Shown here: positions 7,827 through 15,677 of the stretch, piece by piece
Layout: the number at the start of each line of letters is the position of its first letter
Position numbering within the stretch: position 1 is the first letter of the stretch
Assembly (NCBI RefSeq): GCF_028745515.1
Contig: NZ_JAQZSG010000042.1
Span: 1-32,772 of the forward strand
DNA length: 32,772 nucleotides
Reading direction: 5' to 3'
From: Paenibacillus thermotolerans
Lineage (GTDB): Bacteria > Bacillota > Bacilli > Paenibacillales > YIM-B00363
Position numbers and translations under genes: made by a program
Notes under the pieces: model-generated
What the model was told of the DNA's origin: nothing
The model's input: the letters and a program-made list of their open reading frames with translations, nothing else
The model's database searches: none

Positions 7827-8501
7827 GTGGAAGAAATCGTCAAAATTGCGATAGCCCCGTCGATTCAAGTCGGCGGAAGTTTATTTACGCCGGAGCAGCT
7901 GGCAAAGATCGGAACGATCGTCGGTCCGGACGCCCATATCGAAATGACCCCGTTCAAACAGCTGTATGTGGAAGTGCCGCTTGCTCGGCGCGATTTCATT
8001 AAAGAGGAGTTGGAAAGGGCGGGGCTGGAGGTATACCCCTCAGGCTTCGTTACCAAAAGCTTGATCGCCTGCAATTTTTGCAAAGGTGCGGATGATGCGG
8101 GATTATCGACGGCTGAAGCGGTAAACCGAGCGATTGCGGGCATCGACACGCCTGCGCCGCTGAAAATCGGTTACGCGGGCTGTGCCCTTGGAACGAGCGA
8201 GCCGTTGTTGAAAGATATCGGAATCGTTAAAATGAGAAATATATACGATTTGTATGTCGGTGGCGAGCCCAAAGGCCTCAAGGCCGCCGCAGCACGAAAG
8301 CTCGTCTCCGGCATAACGGAGAACCGCCTCGTCCCGGTCATTATGGCGATCATCGAATATTATAAAGCCAATGCAAAAGGGAAAGAGAAGTTCAGCAGGT
8401 TCGTGGAGCGGGTTTCGCTCGAACGGTTGCGGATGATTACGGATTCGGGTCCGGAAGGGGAGTTCTTTCATGAGCGGGAAAAAAGCGTTGATCAACATTG
8501 A
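7827..8501 (+). CDS. Small nitrite/sulfite reductase-like Fe-S protein
   Basis: A 224-residue protein resembling the half-domain plus 4Fe-4S/siroheme domain of nitrite and sulfite reductases (NirB/CysI type), but much shorter than those enzymes. Features are IAIAPSIQVGGSLFTPEQL (7-25), LIACNFCKGADDAG (79-92, Cys82 and Cys85) and KIGYAGCALGTSEP (113-126, Cys119). Classical enzymes have four cluster cysteines ending in CX3C, but here the last position is Thr123, so only three are present. GTG 7827 has AAGGG about 8 nt upstream. An in-frame ATG at 7770 lies inside the CsoR-like operator and has no ribosome site. Its 3' end overlaps the next gene by 32 nt, implying one operon. Cofactor and substrate are unproven. 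Confidence 0.72.
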   Translation: MEEIVKIAIAPSIQVGGSLFTPEQLAKIGTIVGPDAHIEMTPFKQLYVEVPLARRDFIKEELERAGLEVYPSGFVTKSLIACNFCKGADDAGLSTAEAVNRAIAGIDTPAPLKIGYAGCALGTSEPLLKDIGIVKMRNIYDLYVGGEPKGLKAAAARKLVSGITENRLVPVIMAIIEYYKANAKGKEKFSRFVERVSLERLRMITDSGPEGEFFHEREKSVDQH

Positions 8502-9024
8502 TTACACGAACGATTTTGTAGCAGATAACGGTGCGCTGACGTGCGGGGAGCCCGGCAGGCGAATTGAAGCGGAGATCGTGAAAGTCACAAGAGAGTTCAT
8601 TGCGGCAGGCGATTTCGTCGTATTCGCCATCGACATGCACCATGAAGATGATGTCCTGCATCCCGAAACAAAGCTTTTCCCTCCGCATAATATTAAAGGC
8701 ACGCAAGGACGCAGCTTGTATGGAGAATTGGAAGCCGTATACCGACAGAATACGCAATCTCAGAACGTGTACTGGATGGACAAAACCCGGTACAGCGCAT
8801 TTGCCGGCACGGATCTTGAGCTGCAGCTTCGTGCAAGGGGCATAACGGAGCTTCATCTTGTAGGCGTCTGTACCGATATTTGCGTATTGCATACGGCCGT
8901 CGACGCTTACAATAAAGGGTTCGCCGTCGTCATTCATGAAAAGGCCGTTGCAAGCTTCGACGCCCAAGGCCATGAGTGGGCGCTGCGTCATTTTAAAGGC
9001 TCGATCGGAGCTGCGGTGATCTAA
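8470..9024 (+). CDS. Nicotinamidase-like cysteine hydrolase
   Basis: A 184-residue isochorismatase-superfamily protein with the residues expected of nicotinamidases (PncA, nicotinamide to nicotinate in NAD salvage). These are catalytic Asp11, Lys105 (DKTRYSAFAGTDL) and Cys138 (GVCTDICVLHTAVDAY), with a metal site Asp55-x-His57 and His73. The typical PncA WPxHC segment reads FPPHNIKGTQG here, so a relative acting on another amide is possible. Ribosome site GGAAGGGGAG precedes the ATG. The start lies inside the 3' end of the reductase-like gene, so the two are probably co-translated and may serve a shared function. A strong terminator follows. Confidence 0.85.
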   Translation: MSGKKALINIDYTNDFVADNGALTCGEPGRRIEAEIVKVTREFIAAGDFVVFAIDMHHEDDVLHPETKLFPPHNIKGTQGRSLYGELEAVYRQNTQSQNVYWMDKTRYSAFAGTDLELQLRARGITELHLVGVCTDICVLHTAVDAYNKGFAVVIHEKAVASFDAQGHEWALRHFKGSIGAAVI

Positions 9025-9055
9025 GCAGAAATAATCATAGATAATGTTAAACCGT

Positions 9056-9089
9056 AAAAACCAATGAGGCTCTCTCATTGGTTTTTTTT
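9056..9089 (+). terminator. Intrinsic terminator after the nicotinamidase-like gene
   Basis: AAAAACCAATGAG pairs with CTCATTGGTTTTT around a 5-nt loop and is followed by a run of eight Ts. Confidence 0.92.
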
Positions 9090-9123
9090 ACAATTTCGTC
9101 GAGTACTTTGATAAAAAAGTGCA

Positions 9124-9151
9124 CTTCACGCATATCAACTTTTGATAGAAT
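9124..9151 (+). promoter_or_regulatory. Possible AraC-type promoter with inverted repeat
   Basis: TATCAA-CTT-TTGATA (9133-9147) is a perfect 6-bp inverted repeat overlapping a TAGAAT -10-like hexamer (9146-9151). The -35 (CTTCAC, 9124-9129) is poor, as expected for an activator-dependent promoter. It precedes the GyrI/AraC gene pair. Assignment is inferred. Confidence 0.3.
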
Positions 9152-9289
9152 GGAAACAAATGTATTAGCCATCACTTCATGTTGGAAGGAGTCGCCATGA
9201 GCCGCTTACCGATCCGCAAAAAGCGAGTTGAAGGTTATCGGCCGCTTGCCGTGCCTAAGTCGCTAGCAATGATTAATGGAGGAAATCGA

Positions 9290-9778
9290 ATGAACGAGAC
9301 CAAATCTGCAAACGGATATACGATTGTTGAATTACTCGCTCGGAAGACGCTCGTAGGAATCACTTCGGAAACCGAGTTTCCCGGGTTTCATTCCAAGGCG
9401 CAGTGGCTGGAGCAATCGTTCAGCCGGCTCGCCGCCAAGCTGCCTTCAATCGACCTCGAATCGGAAACTGTGTATTTCATTTATCACGGTGTAGAGCATG
9501 GTCCGATGGTGTGCGTGGAATGGAAACCGGGCACGGCAGTTCCCGATGGATTGATGACGGTGACTCTTGAACCGCAAAGGTTTGCGGTGTTTATGCACAA
9601 AGGGCCGATTGACAACCAGGAACGGACGTTTATCGATATTTGCGATACCGACTTCATGCTGAACGAAAGCGGCGTACATTTTGAGTTGCACAATTTGAAA
9701 GCCTTGCGAGAGGCTGCATCCGATCGATTTGAGCTGCCGATTTATATGCCGGCCGTAAAGCCGGAAAGCATCCGCTAA
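9290..9778 (+). CDS. GyrI-like small-molecule-binding protein
   Basis: A 162-residue stand-alone GyrI-like/AraC effector-binding domain (SOUL/GyrI fold), the type that binds hydrophobic cations or drugs in BmrR and Rob. The pattern LARKTLVGITSETEF, VEHGPMVCVEWKPG, LEPQRFAVFMHKGPI and FELPIYMPAVKP follows the two-half repeat of the fold. ATG 9290 has TGGAGG 7 nt upstream. A second in-frame ATG at 9197 also has a good AAGGAG site and would add 31 basic, non-domain residues. The gene ends 15 nt before an AraC regulator that carries two more domains of the same fold, so the pair is an operon that probably senses related ligands. Confidence 0.82.
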   Translation: MNETKSANGYTIVELLARKTLVGITSETEFPGFHSKAQWLEQSFSRLAAKLPSIDLESETVYFIYHGVEHGPMVCVEWKPGTAVPDGLMTVTLEPQRFAVFMHKGPIDNQERTFIDICDTDFMLNESGVHFELHNLKALREAASDRFELPIYMPAVKPESIR

Positions 9779-9793
9779 AGGTATATAACGACA

Positions 9794-11152
9794 ATGAGCT
9801 CCATTCGCTCCGTGCAAAAGATTATCGATCATATTGAAGAACGTTTATGCGAACCTTTTGATCTGAAGGATTTGGCAGCGGCCGCTTTCATGTCAGTCCC
9901 GAGCCTATACAGAGTTTTTTATGCGCTTACCGGTCATCCCATTATGGAATACATCCGGAAGCGAAGAATCAACGTGTCGGCGTGGCATTTAAGATACTCG
10001 GAAAAATCGGTGATCGACGTCGCGATCGAATGCGGGTTCGATTCTTACAGGGCGTATGCCAAAGCCTTCAAAAAGCTCGTAGGGATGACGCCCGGAGCTT
10101 ATCGAAGAGCGGTTGTCCATTACTCCTTTGAAGCCATCGATTTGTTGCAGCATGTTGCGTATTTGGAAGAAAAGGAGCTATCGGAACGGCATCCCGACGT
10201 CAAAGTCATTCGATTGTGGCCTGCCCGGGTCTTCGTATATCGGCATCGCTCATCCAATCAAAGAGGCATTGAGGATGAAGCGTTAAAGGTTGTGTTCAAC
10301 GGTTTGCAATTCGCAGGTCACGGGTTTGACCGAATCCGGTTTTTCGGTTATAACGTCGATCTGCCTTCGACGGAAACGCCGTATGGTTACGATATTATGA
10401 TTCCTTATGACGGGAACAGCTCGGGTCTATTAAATGAAAAATTATTTCATTTGGAAACCTTCCCCGGCGGGTTGTACGCGGTTGGCAAATGCGCGGAAAC
10501 GAACGGGCCGCAAATTGTCGCAGCTTGGAATCGGCTCTTATCCGAATGGCTGCCAAGAAGCACCTTTGAGCTTGGGGAGCACCGGTATATTGAAGAGTTT
10601 CTTACGTATCAAGGTCATGTAGTAAGGATGAAATTGTACCTTCCCGTAACCCGCAAGCTGGAGCCGGATACGCAACATATCGTCACTGTCGAGCCTATCG
10701 TGGCTTTGGCGTTTCGAGCGTACGGCCCGGACGGAGCGAAAGACGCGGACGACCGGTTATCGTCATGGCTAGCCGAACGTATTGACGAATGCAATCCTAT
10801 GGCCCGGCGGTTGTTCATGTCTTATAGCTTCGGCATTGAGCCGAGCGAGGAATATTGGTACGAACTCAGTGTTACCGTTTCGGAGCAGGAACAGGAGCGG
10901 GAGAGCGTTGCCGGCCTTTCGACCCGACGGAATGCGATCGGCGGCGGACTGTATGCATGCTTGGTTTCCGGAGCGTATGGGCTGATGGGCGGGGTACTCG
11001 AACGGATGCACCGCTGGCTCCATATGAACGAAGCGTATGAAGCGGATGAAAGCAGGCAGTGGTTTGCCGAGTACGCCTGGGATGAAGGAAGCGATATCGA
11101 AAGATCGGCTTCGACAAGGTGTTACATTCCGATCAAACCGATAACCAAGTAG
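9794..11152 (+). CDS. AraC-family regulator with two GyrI-like ligand domains
   Basis: A 452-residue transcription regulator. Residues 8-106 are the AraC/XylS double helix-turn-helix (DLKDLAAAAFMSVPSLYRVFYALTG, then VIDVAIECGFDSYRAYAKAFKKLVGMTPGAYR). They are followed by a helical linker and two GyrI-like effector domains at about 135-287 and 293-450. The first is typical (VKVIRLWPARVFVYRH; LETFPGGLYAVGKCAETNG). The second diverges but keeps the IVTVEPIVALAFRAYGPDG start and the YIPIKP end. Most Rob/BmrR-like regulators carry one such domain, so the duplication is unusual. Probably a drug or envelope-stress sensor (inferred). It is co-transcribed with the stand-alone GyrI protein. Confidence 0.88.
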   Translation: MSSIRSVQKIIDHIEERLCEPFDLKDLAAAAFMSVPSLYRVFYALTGHPIMEYIRKRRINVSAWHLRYSEKSVIDVAIECGFDSYRAYAKAFKKLVGMTPGAYRRAVVHYSFEAIDLLQHVAYLEEKELSERHPDVKVIRLWPARVFVYRHRSSNQRGIEDEALKVVFNGLQFAGHGFDRIRFFGYNVDLPSTETPYGYDIMIPYDGNSSGLLNEKLFHLETFPGGLYAVGKCAETNGPQIVAAWNRLLSEWLPRSTFELGEHRYIEEFLTYQGHVVRMKLYLPVTRKLEPDTQHIVTVEPIVALAFRAYGPDGAKDADDRLSSWLAERIDECNPMARRLFMSYSFGIEPSEEYWYELSVTVSEQEQERESVAGLSTRRNAIGGGLYACLVSGAYGLMGGVLERMHRWLHMNEAYEADESRQWFAEYAWDEGSDIERSASTRCYIPIKPITK

Positions 11153-11305
11153 GAGGAATTGGAAACGTTCTCCCCATTAACAATATCGGATGTTTGTAAG
11201 ATATTCGCGTCGGTTGATCCATATTATGTATGGTATTTTGCTGACGGCGAGAGATACATCGGGTAAACTTTTTGTTTAAAGATGAAGCAACGAAGGTAGG
11301 TGCGA

Positions 11306-12253
11306 ATGATGAAACCGGAAATCGTTACGTTCGGGGAAACGATGGCGCTCCTTGCTCCCGAAGGGAATAAAGGAATTGAATTTTCAGACCGGTTAACCAA
11401 AGGGTTCGGCGGAGCGGAAAGCAATGTAGCGATCGGGGCGGCCCGTCTTGGCGTCTCTGCAGGCTGGTTCAGCCGCTTGGGAAACGATCCTCTTGGCAGG
11501 TATATTTTAAAAACCATTCGAGGCGAGGGCGTCGATGTTAGAAAAGCCGAGCTCGTTGAAGGGGAGCAGACGGGCTTGATGATGCGGGAGCTCGAGCACG
11601 GCAAAACCGCCGTTTACTACATGCGCAAAGGCTCTGCCGCGAGCCGGATGTCCGCTTCCGATGTAGACGAACAGTATATCGCCGGCGCAAAGCTCCTGCA
11701 TGTCACCGGGATTACTCCCGCATTGAGCGGCTCTTGCAGAGAGGCCGTGCAGACTGCCATTCGCTTTGCCAAAAAGCACGGCGTAAAAGTAAGCTTCGAT
11801 CCGAACCTGAGACTCAAATTATGGACGATCGAAGAGGCTAAAGCGGTATTATTGCCTTTAGCGGAGCAAGCGGATTATTTTCTTCCCGGCTATGACGAAC
11901 TGAAACTACTGTACGGAACCGAAAACGGCGACGAAATCATTAACAGGGTTAAACAGCTGAACGGTGTGACCGTTATTAAAAGCTGGGGCGAGCAAACGTG
12001 TGTAGTAGACGGAGACGCAATGAGCAGCGTTCCATGGTTTGAAACGGAGGTTGTCGATCCGATCGGTGCCGGGGATGCATTCGCAGCCGCTTTCCTTACG
12101 GGAATCGTGAAAGGGCTTTCTCCGTCGGATGCGGCCCGTTGGGGGAATGCTGCGGGCAGTCTTGCCGTGCGCACCCCGGGCGATTGGGAAGGGTACCCGA
12201 CCGAGAAACAGCTGCTGCGGATGCTGAACAATGAAGCCTTCATAGAAAGGTAA
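11306..12253 (+). CDS. kdgK: 2-keto-3-deoxygluconate kinase (PfkB family)
   Basis: A 315-residue PfkB-family sugar kinase phosphorylating 2-keto-3-deoxygluconate to KDPG in uronate/pectin breakdown and Entner-Doudoroff-type pathways. TFGETMALLAPE (8-19), GFGGAESNVAIGAARLG (33-49) and SFDPNLRLKLW (163-173) fit the KDG-kinase subfamily. The anion hole and catalytic Asp257 lie in DPIGAGDAFAAAFLTG. ATG 11306 and ATG 11309 are both possible behind a GGTAGG site. The KDPG aldolase follows 13 nt downstream, which makes the assignment strong. No uronate isomerase or dehydratase is in the window, so upstream steps are encoded elsewhere. Confidence 0.9.
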   Translation: MMKPEIVTFGETMALLAPEGNKGIEFSDRLTKGFGGAESNVAIGAARLGVSAGWFSRLGNDPLGRYILKTIRGEGVDVRKAELVEGEQTGLMMRELEHGKTAVYYMRKGSAASRMSASDVDEQYIAGAKLLHVTGITPALSGSCREAVQTAIRFAKKHGVKVSFDPNLRLKLWTIEEAKAVLLPLAEQADYFLPGYDELKLLYGTENGDEIINRVKQLNGVTVIKSWGEQTCVVDGDAMSSVPWFETEVVDPIGAGDAFAAAFLTGIVKGLSPSDAARWGNAAGSLAVRTPGDWEGYPTEKQLLRMLNNEAFIER

Positions 12254-12266
12254 AGGAGTTGGCCTT

Positions 12267-12941
12267 ATGAAGAAATTGCGTACGATTCAAACGATTGCCG
12301 ACGCCGGAATCGTTGCCGTCCTTCGCGGCGACAGCCCGGCTCAAGCGGTAAAAATGGCCGAAGGAGCGCTGGAAGGGGGAATCCGCATCATTGAGATTAC
12401 GATGACGGTACCGTATGCGCTCGAAGCCATTAAAGAGCTTTCCAAACGTTATGCCGGGTCGCCCGATATTGTGATCGGTGCCGGAACCGTGCTGGATCCG
12501 GAGACGGCACGGGCGGCCATATTGGACGGCGCCGAATTTGTCGTCGGCCCTTCATTACACGAAGAAACCGTCGTGCTTTGCAACCGCTATCGCATCCCGG
12601 TAATGCCGGGAGTCATGACGATTGCCGACATTCAACGCGCACTGGAATTAGGCGTCGATATCGTTAAGCTGTTCCCTGGAAACCTATATTCGCCGGATAT
12701 GATTCGCGCCGTTCGCGGCCCGTTGCCACAGGCCAATCTGATGCCTACCGGCGGTGTCACGCTGGACAACTTGGCCGAATGGTTCGAGGCCGGCGCCGTT
12801 GCGGTGGGCATCGGCTCGGATTTAACGCGGGAAGCGGTAAAGACAGGGGAGTGGCATCGGGTCAGAACGAAAGCGGAGCAATATGTGGAGAAGCTGGCCG
12901 AAGCCCGAGCCCGTTCCCGTGCGGCATGGGAGAGAGGATGA
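12267..12941 (+). CDS. kdgA: KDPG/KHG aldolase
   Basis: A 224-residue class I aldolase (2-dehydro-3-deoxyphosphogluconate / 4-hydroxy-2-oxoglutarate aldolase) splitting KDPG into pyruvate and glyceraldehyde 3-phosphate. Arg20 (AVLRGDSP), Glu43 (IIEITMTVP), VIGAGTVLDPE (69-79), VMPGVMT and the Schiff-base Lys134 in DIVKLFPGN are all present, as is the phosphate-binding PTGGV. The C-terminal tail (AEARARSRAAWERG) is slightly longer than usual and basic. AAAGGAG precedes the ATG. It is in one operon with the kinase upstream, and its stop overlaps the next gene's start. Confidence 0.93.
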   Translation: MKKLRTIQTIADAGIVAVLRGDSPAQAVKMAEGALEGGIRIIEITMTVPYALEAIKELSKRYAGSPDIVIGAGTVLDPETARAAILDGAEFVVGPSLHEETVVLCNRYRIPVMPGVMTIADIQRALELGVDIVKLFPGNLYSPDMIRAVRGPLPQANLMPTGGVTLDNLAEWFEAGAVAVGIGSDLTREAVKTGEWHRVRTKAEQYVEKLAEARARSRAAWERG

Positions 12942-13489
12942 AAACGATGTTGCCCGATCGTCACTGTATTATTCTTGTTACGGGGATCATGGCAAGCGGG
13001 AAGTCGACGGTAGCCCAGCTGCTTGCCGAACGATTTCAAACATCAGTGCATGTCCGCGGTGACGTTTATCGAAAAATGATAGTGAACAACCGCAAAGAGG
13101 TTGAGCCCGATGCCGGAAAAGAACAACTGGACCAACTGCTGCTTCGCTATCGGCTCGCCGCGCAGACGGCGGATGCCTATTTCAAGGCAGGGTTTACAGT
13201 CATCCTTCAAGATGTTGTCATCGGTAAAATGCTGAACGACTTCATATCCATGATTCAAGGTCGACCGTTCTATGTTGTAGTTTTATGCCCTAATGCGGAA
13301 GCCGTTGCCCGGAGAGAAACCGGTCGCTCCAAGAAAGGATACGGGGCTTGGAGCGTGGAAGGTCTGGATCATGTTTTACGTAACGAGACACCTCGGATCG
13401 GGTTATGGCTCGACTCGTCCGATTTCACTCCTGAAGAAACGGTTGATGTAATATTATCGAGAGTGTGGGACGAGGCGTTGATATTTTAA
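12938..13489 (+). CDS. P-loop small-molecule kinase/phosphotransferase (AAA_33-like)
   Basis: A 183-residue P-loop NTPase resembling AAA_33/chloramphenicol-phosphotransferase-type small kinases. The Walker A motif GIMASGKST is at residues 16-24. VHVRGDVYRKMI follows, as the substrate-side segment of such kinases, and an arginine-rich lid is at ARRETGRSKKGYG. I chose ATG 12938, which overlaps the aldolase stop (ATGA) and follows GGGAGAGAGG. The frame is open further upstream inside kdgA but has no reason to start there. Coupling to kdgA suggests a role near uronate metabolism, or mere operon co-location. The substrate is unknown. Confidence 0.78.
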   Translation: MKTMLPDRHCIILVTGIMASGKSTVAQLLAERFQTSVHVRGDVYRKMIVNNRKEVEPDAGKEQLDQLLLRYRLAAQTADAYFKAGFTVILQDVVIGKMLNDFISMIQGRPFYVVVLCPNAEAVARRETGRSKKGYGAWSVEGLDHVLRNETPRIGLWLDSSDFTPEETVDVILSRVWDEALIF

Positions 13490-13520
13490 TGGTATAAAAT
13501 TGGAAGAGGTCGTGAAACCC

Positions 13521-13922
13521 GTGATATATTCGAATAACCAGGAAGTAACCGAATTTCTTACCCAATTGGATCATCCCCTAAAGAAAGAGATTGAAGCGGT
13601 TCGGGAAATCATTCTTAGCATGGATAATGAGCTTTCCGAACAACTGAAATGGAATGCGCCGAGTTACTCTTATCGTAACGAGGATCGGGTGACGTTTAAT
13701 CTGCATGGCAAAGGAATTTTTAGAATTGTGCTCCATCGCGGCGCCAAAGTAAAAGAGAATGCAGATTTAAGGCCGTTTTTTGAAAATGAAAATAAGCTTT
13801 TGGAGTGGGCGGCGAACGATAGAGCTATTATCAAGTTTAAGGATATGAACGATGTTGAACAAAAGGCGGAGCAGTTTAAAGAAACGGTCAAAAGATGGAT
13901 CGAAGTGTTAGAGGAGAAGTAA
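13521..13922 (+). CDS. DUF1801 (YdhG-like) protein
   Basis: A 133-residue cytoplasmic protein of the DUF1801 family, small alpha/beta proteins of unknown function related to the YdhG/YobT group. Typical segments are LDHPLKKEIEAVREIILSMD, the SEQLKWNAPSYSY motif and NLHGKGIFRIVLHRGAKVK. The start is uncertain: GTG 13521 has GGAAGAGG 11 nt before it, GTG 13512 is too close to it, and TTG 13500 has no site. It lies 31 nt after the P-loop kinase and before a strong terminator, so it is probably the last gene of the KDG operon. Confidence 0.8.
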   Translation: MIYSNNQEVTEFLTQLDHPLKKEIEAVREIILSMDNELSEQLKWNAPSYSYRNEDRVTFNLHGKGIFRIVLHRGAKVKENADLRPFFENENKLLEWAANDRAIIKFKDMNDVEQKAEQFKETVKRWIEVLEEK

Positions 13923-13971
13923 AACGAGAAGAAGTTGTCTTGACAGCAGTGCGGCTGACCGGACAACCGGA

Positions 13972-14011
13972 AGCACATTGTACACCTGAGGGTGTATAGT
14001 GTGCTTTTTTT
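13972..14011 (+). terminator. Intrinsic terminator ending the KDG operon
   Basis: AGCACA-TTG-TACACC pairs with GGTGTA-TAG-TGTGCT across a TGAG loop, giving two 6-bp stems with a small internal mismatch, followed by seven Ts. Confidence 0.9.
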
Positions 14012-14108
14012 GTTTAATCTTTTTCGACAAATGCGAGTAAAGAGAGAACATAGAAGTACAAATCGACAAATACAATAATTAATAATGCCACAAGGAGAGT
14101 GGTGGGCT

Positions 14109-15473
14109 ATGGAGAACAATTTAATCAATGCGCTGCAATCGAACTGGTTAAGCATTCTCATTGCAGTTGTTGTCGTTTCATTCTTATATTTTCTAGCGAA
14201 GAAGCGTGTAGGTTTCGGGACAAGGGTACTGGCTGCGCTTGGCGCAGGATTGCTTGCAGGCATTTTGCTGAACCAGGTGCAAGCGGAGTATCAAGGCGTC
14301 AGCTTAATCGGGTCGATCTATGTTAACTTAATTCGAATGCTTGTCATACCGCTCGTATTCTTCCTTGTTATTAACAGCATCATTTCCATCACGAATTTGG
14401 GATATTTGCGCAAACTCAGTGTAAAAACGATCTCATGGTTTTTGGGCACAACAGGGGTCGCGGCTATTATAGGTCTGATAGCGGCATTATCCTTCAACCT
14501 CGGTGCAGGGATTGACGCGGCGCCTCCGGCCAATTTCGAAGCGCGCGAAGTGCCGACGTTTTTCCAAGTCATATTGGACCAGGTACCGAACAATCCGGTG
14601 AATGACGCGGCCAACGGTAAGGTGGTTCCGATCTTGATCTTCGCTTTATTTATTGCGATTGCAATCGTGAACGTCGGTTCCAAAAAGCCGGAAACCGTGA
14701 AGCCTGTCAAGGCGTTGATCCAATCCGCAACGGAAATAATGCATCAGGTAGTCAAGTTCGTGCTCCGGTTTACGCCATACGGCGTATTTGCGCTGATTGC
14801 GGGCATGGCGGCAAAATACGGGTGGGAAACGCTAGCGCCGCTAGCAGGATTAATTGTAGTCTCATATATTGCGCTCATCATTCACTTTGTTGCAGTTTTT
14901 GGCGGATTGGTTTCTTTCGTTGCCAAGGTTAACCCGATCAAATTTTTCAAGAAAGCATACCCGACCATCGCGGTCGCTTTCACGACTCGCAGCAGCTACG
15001 CCACGCTTCCGGTAAATTTGGAGGTCATTACGAAACGCTTGCGAGTATCAGAACGAATTGCCAGCTTCATAGCTCCGCTGGGGGCGACGATGAATTTCAA
15101 CGGTTGCGGCGGTGTATGGCCGGCGGTCGTAGCCGTATTTGTGGCGAATGTGTTTAACGTTCCGCTGAGCTTTTCGGATTATCTCATTATTGTATTCGTC
15201 AGCATCATTTCCTCCATCGGTGTTGCGGGCGTCCCTGGTCCGGCATCGATCTCCGCGACCGTCGTCCTGACTGCCGTCGGTTTGCCGCTTGAAGGGATTG
15301 CGCTTGTCGTTGCGGTTGAAGCGTTGATCGATATGGGCCGGACCGCCGTTAACGCAACGGGAACGACCGTGACGGCTTTGCTTGTTGCGAATTCGGAAGG
15401 GGAGTTTGACCGGGAGTCGTTTAACCGTGACGAGGAGGACCCGTTGGAGCTGTCACAAGGCAGAATTGCGTGA
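14109..15473 (+). CDS. DAACS-family symporter, L-cystine (TcyP)-like
   Basis: A 454-residue integral membrane protein of the dicarboxylate/amino acid:cation symporter family. Multiple hydrophobic segments start at about residues 12-30. The family hairpin motif is AVAFTTRSSYATLPVNLEVITKR, the C-terminal substrate motif is in GATMNFNGCGGVWPAVVAVFVAN, and the conserved tip is SSIGVAGVPGPASISATVVL. The TTRSSYATLP form and the overall layout are closest to L-cystine transporters such as Bacillus TcyP (inferred from memory), though a dicarboxylate substrate cannot be excluded. ATG 14109 follows AAGGAG by 11 nt. It is monocistronic, with a strong terminator after it. Confidence 0.85.
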   Translation: MENNLINALQSNWLSILIAVVVVSFLYFLAKKRVGFGTRVLAALGAGLLAGILLNQVQAEYQGVSLIGSIYVNLIRMLVIPLVFFLVINSIISITNLGYLRKLSVKTISWFLGTTGVAAIIGLIAALSFNLGAGIDAAPPANFEAREVPTFFQVILDQVPNNPVNDAANGKVVPILIFALFIAIAIVNVGSKKPETVKPVKALIQSATEIMHQVVKFVLRFTPYGVFALIAGMAAKYGWETLAPLAGLIVVSYIALIIHFVAVFGGLVSFVAKVNPIKFFKKAYPTIAVAFTTRSSYATLPVNLEVITKRLRVSERIASFIAPLGATMNFNGCGGVWPAVVAVFVANVFNVPLSFSDYLIIVFVSIISSIGVAGVPGPASISATVVLTAVGLPLEGIALVVAVEALIDMGRTAVNATGTTVTALLVANSEGEFDRESFNRDEEDPLELSQGRIA

Positions 15474-15492
15474 AATAGAGTGAAACCGTTTT

Positions 15493-15532
15493 GACCGAAT
15501 CCGCTTATCGTAAAGCGGATTCGGTCTTTTCT
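15493..15532 (+). terminator. Intrinsic terminator of the symporter gene
   Basis: A perfect 14-bp stem GACCGAATCCGCTT/AAGCGGATTCGGTC around a 6-nt loop is followed by TTTTCT. Confidence 0.93.
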
Positions 15533-15572
15533 ATTGCTTCTCGCAAGCAATACCGTCCTTGTCGCGGTCACT
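15531..15572 (-). pseudogene. Remnant of an Excalibur calcium-binding domain
   Basis: On the minus strand this stretch reads SDRDKDGIACEKQ and then a stop, which is the end of an Excalibur domain (consensus DxDxDGxxCE), normally the C-terminus of secreted nucleases and cell-surface proteins. The frame stays open upstream to about 15654, but that part shows no domain and no start. It therefore looks like the surviving tail of a deleted gene. It lies directly against the symporter terminator. Confidence 0.5.
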
Positions 15573-15677
15573 TTTCTTATTTGCTTCGTGCAGTGTTATT
15601 TTTGCAGGAAAAATGATGTCGGTTATTGAAAAGAAATATTTGGAAAGAAGACTATTTCATTCAAAAGGATTGATCCT

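Noticed and set aside
11159-11266. Open frame after the AraC gene, in the same frame past its TAG (VCKIFASVDPYYVWYFADGERYIG)
   Set aside because: It reads protein-like, but 37 open codons are not unusual by chance. The only start is a TTG 2 nt from the AGGAGG, which is too close. No domain is recognisable.
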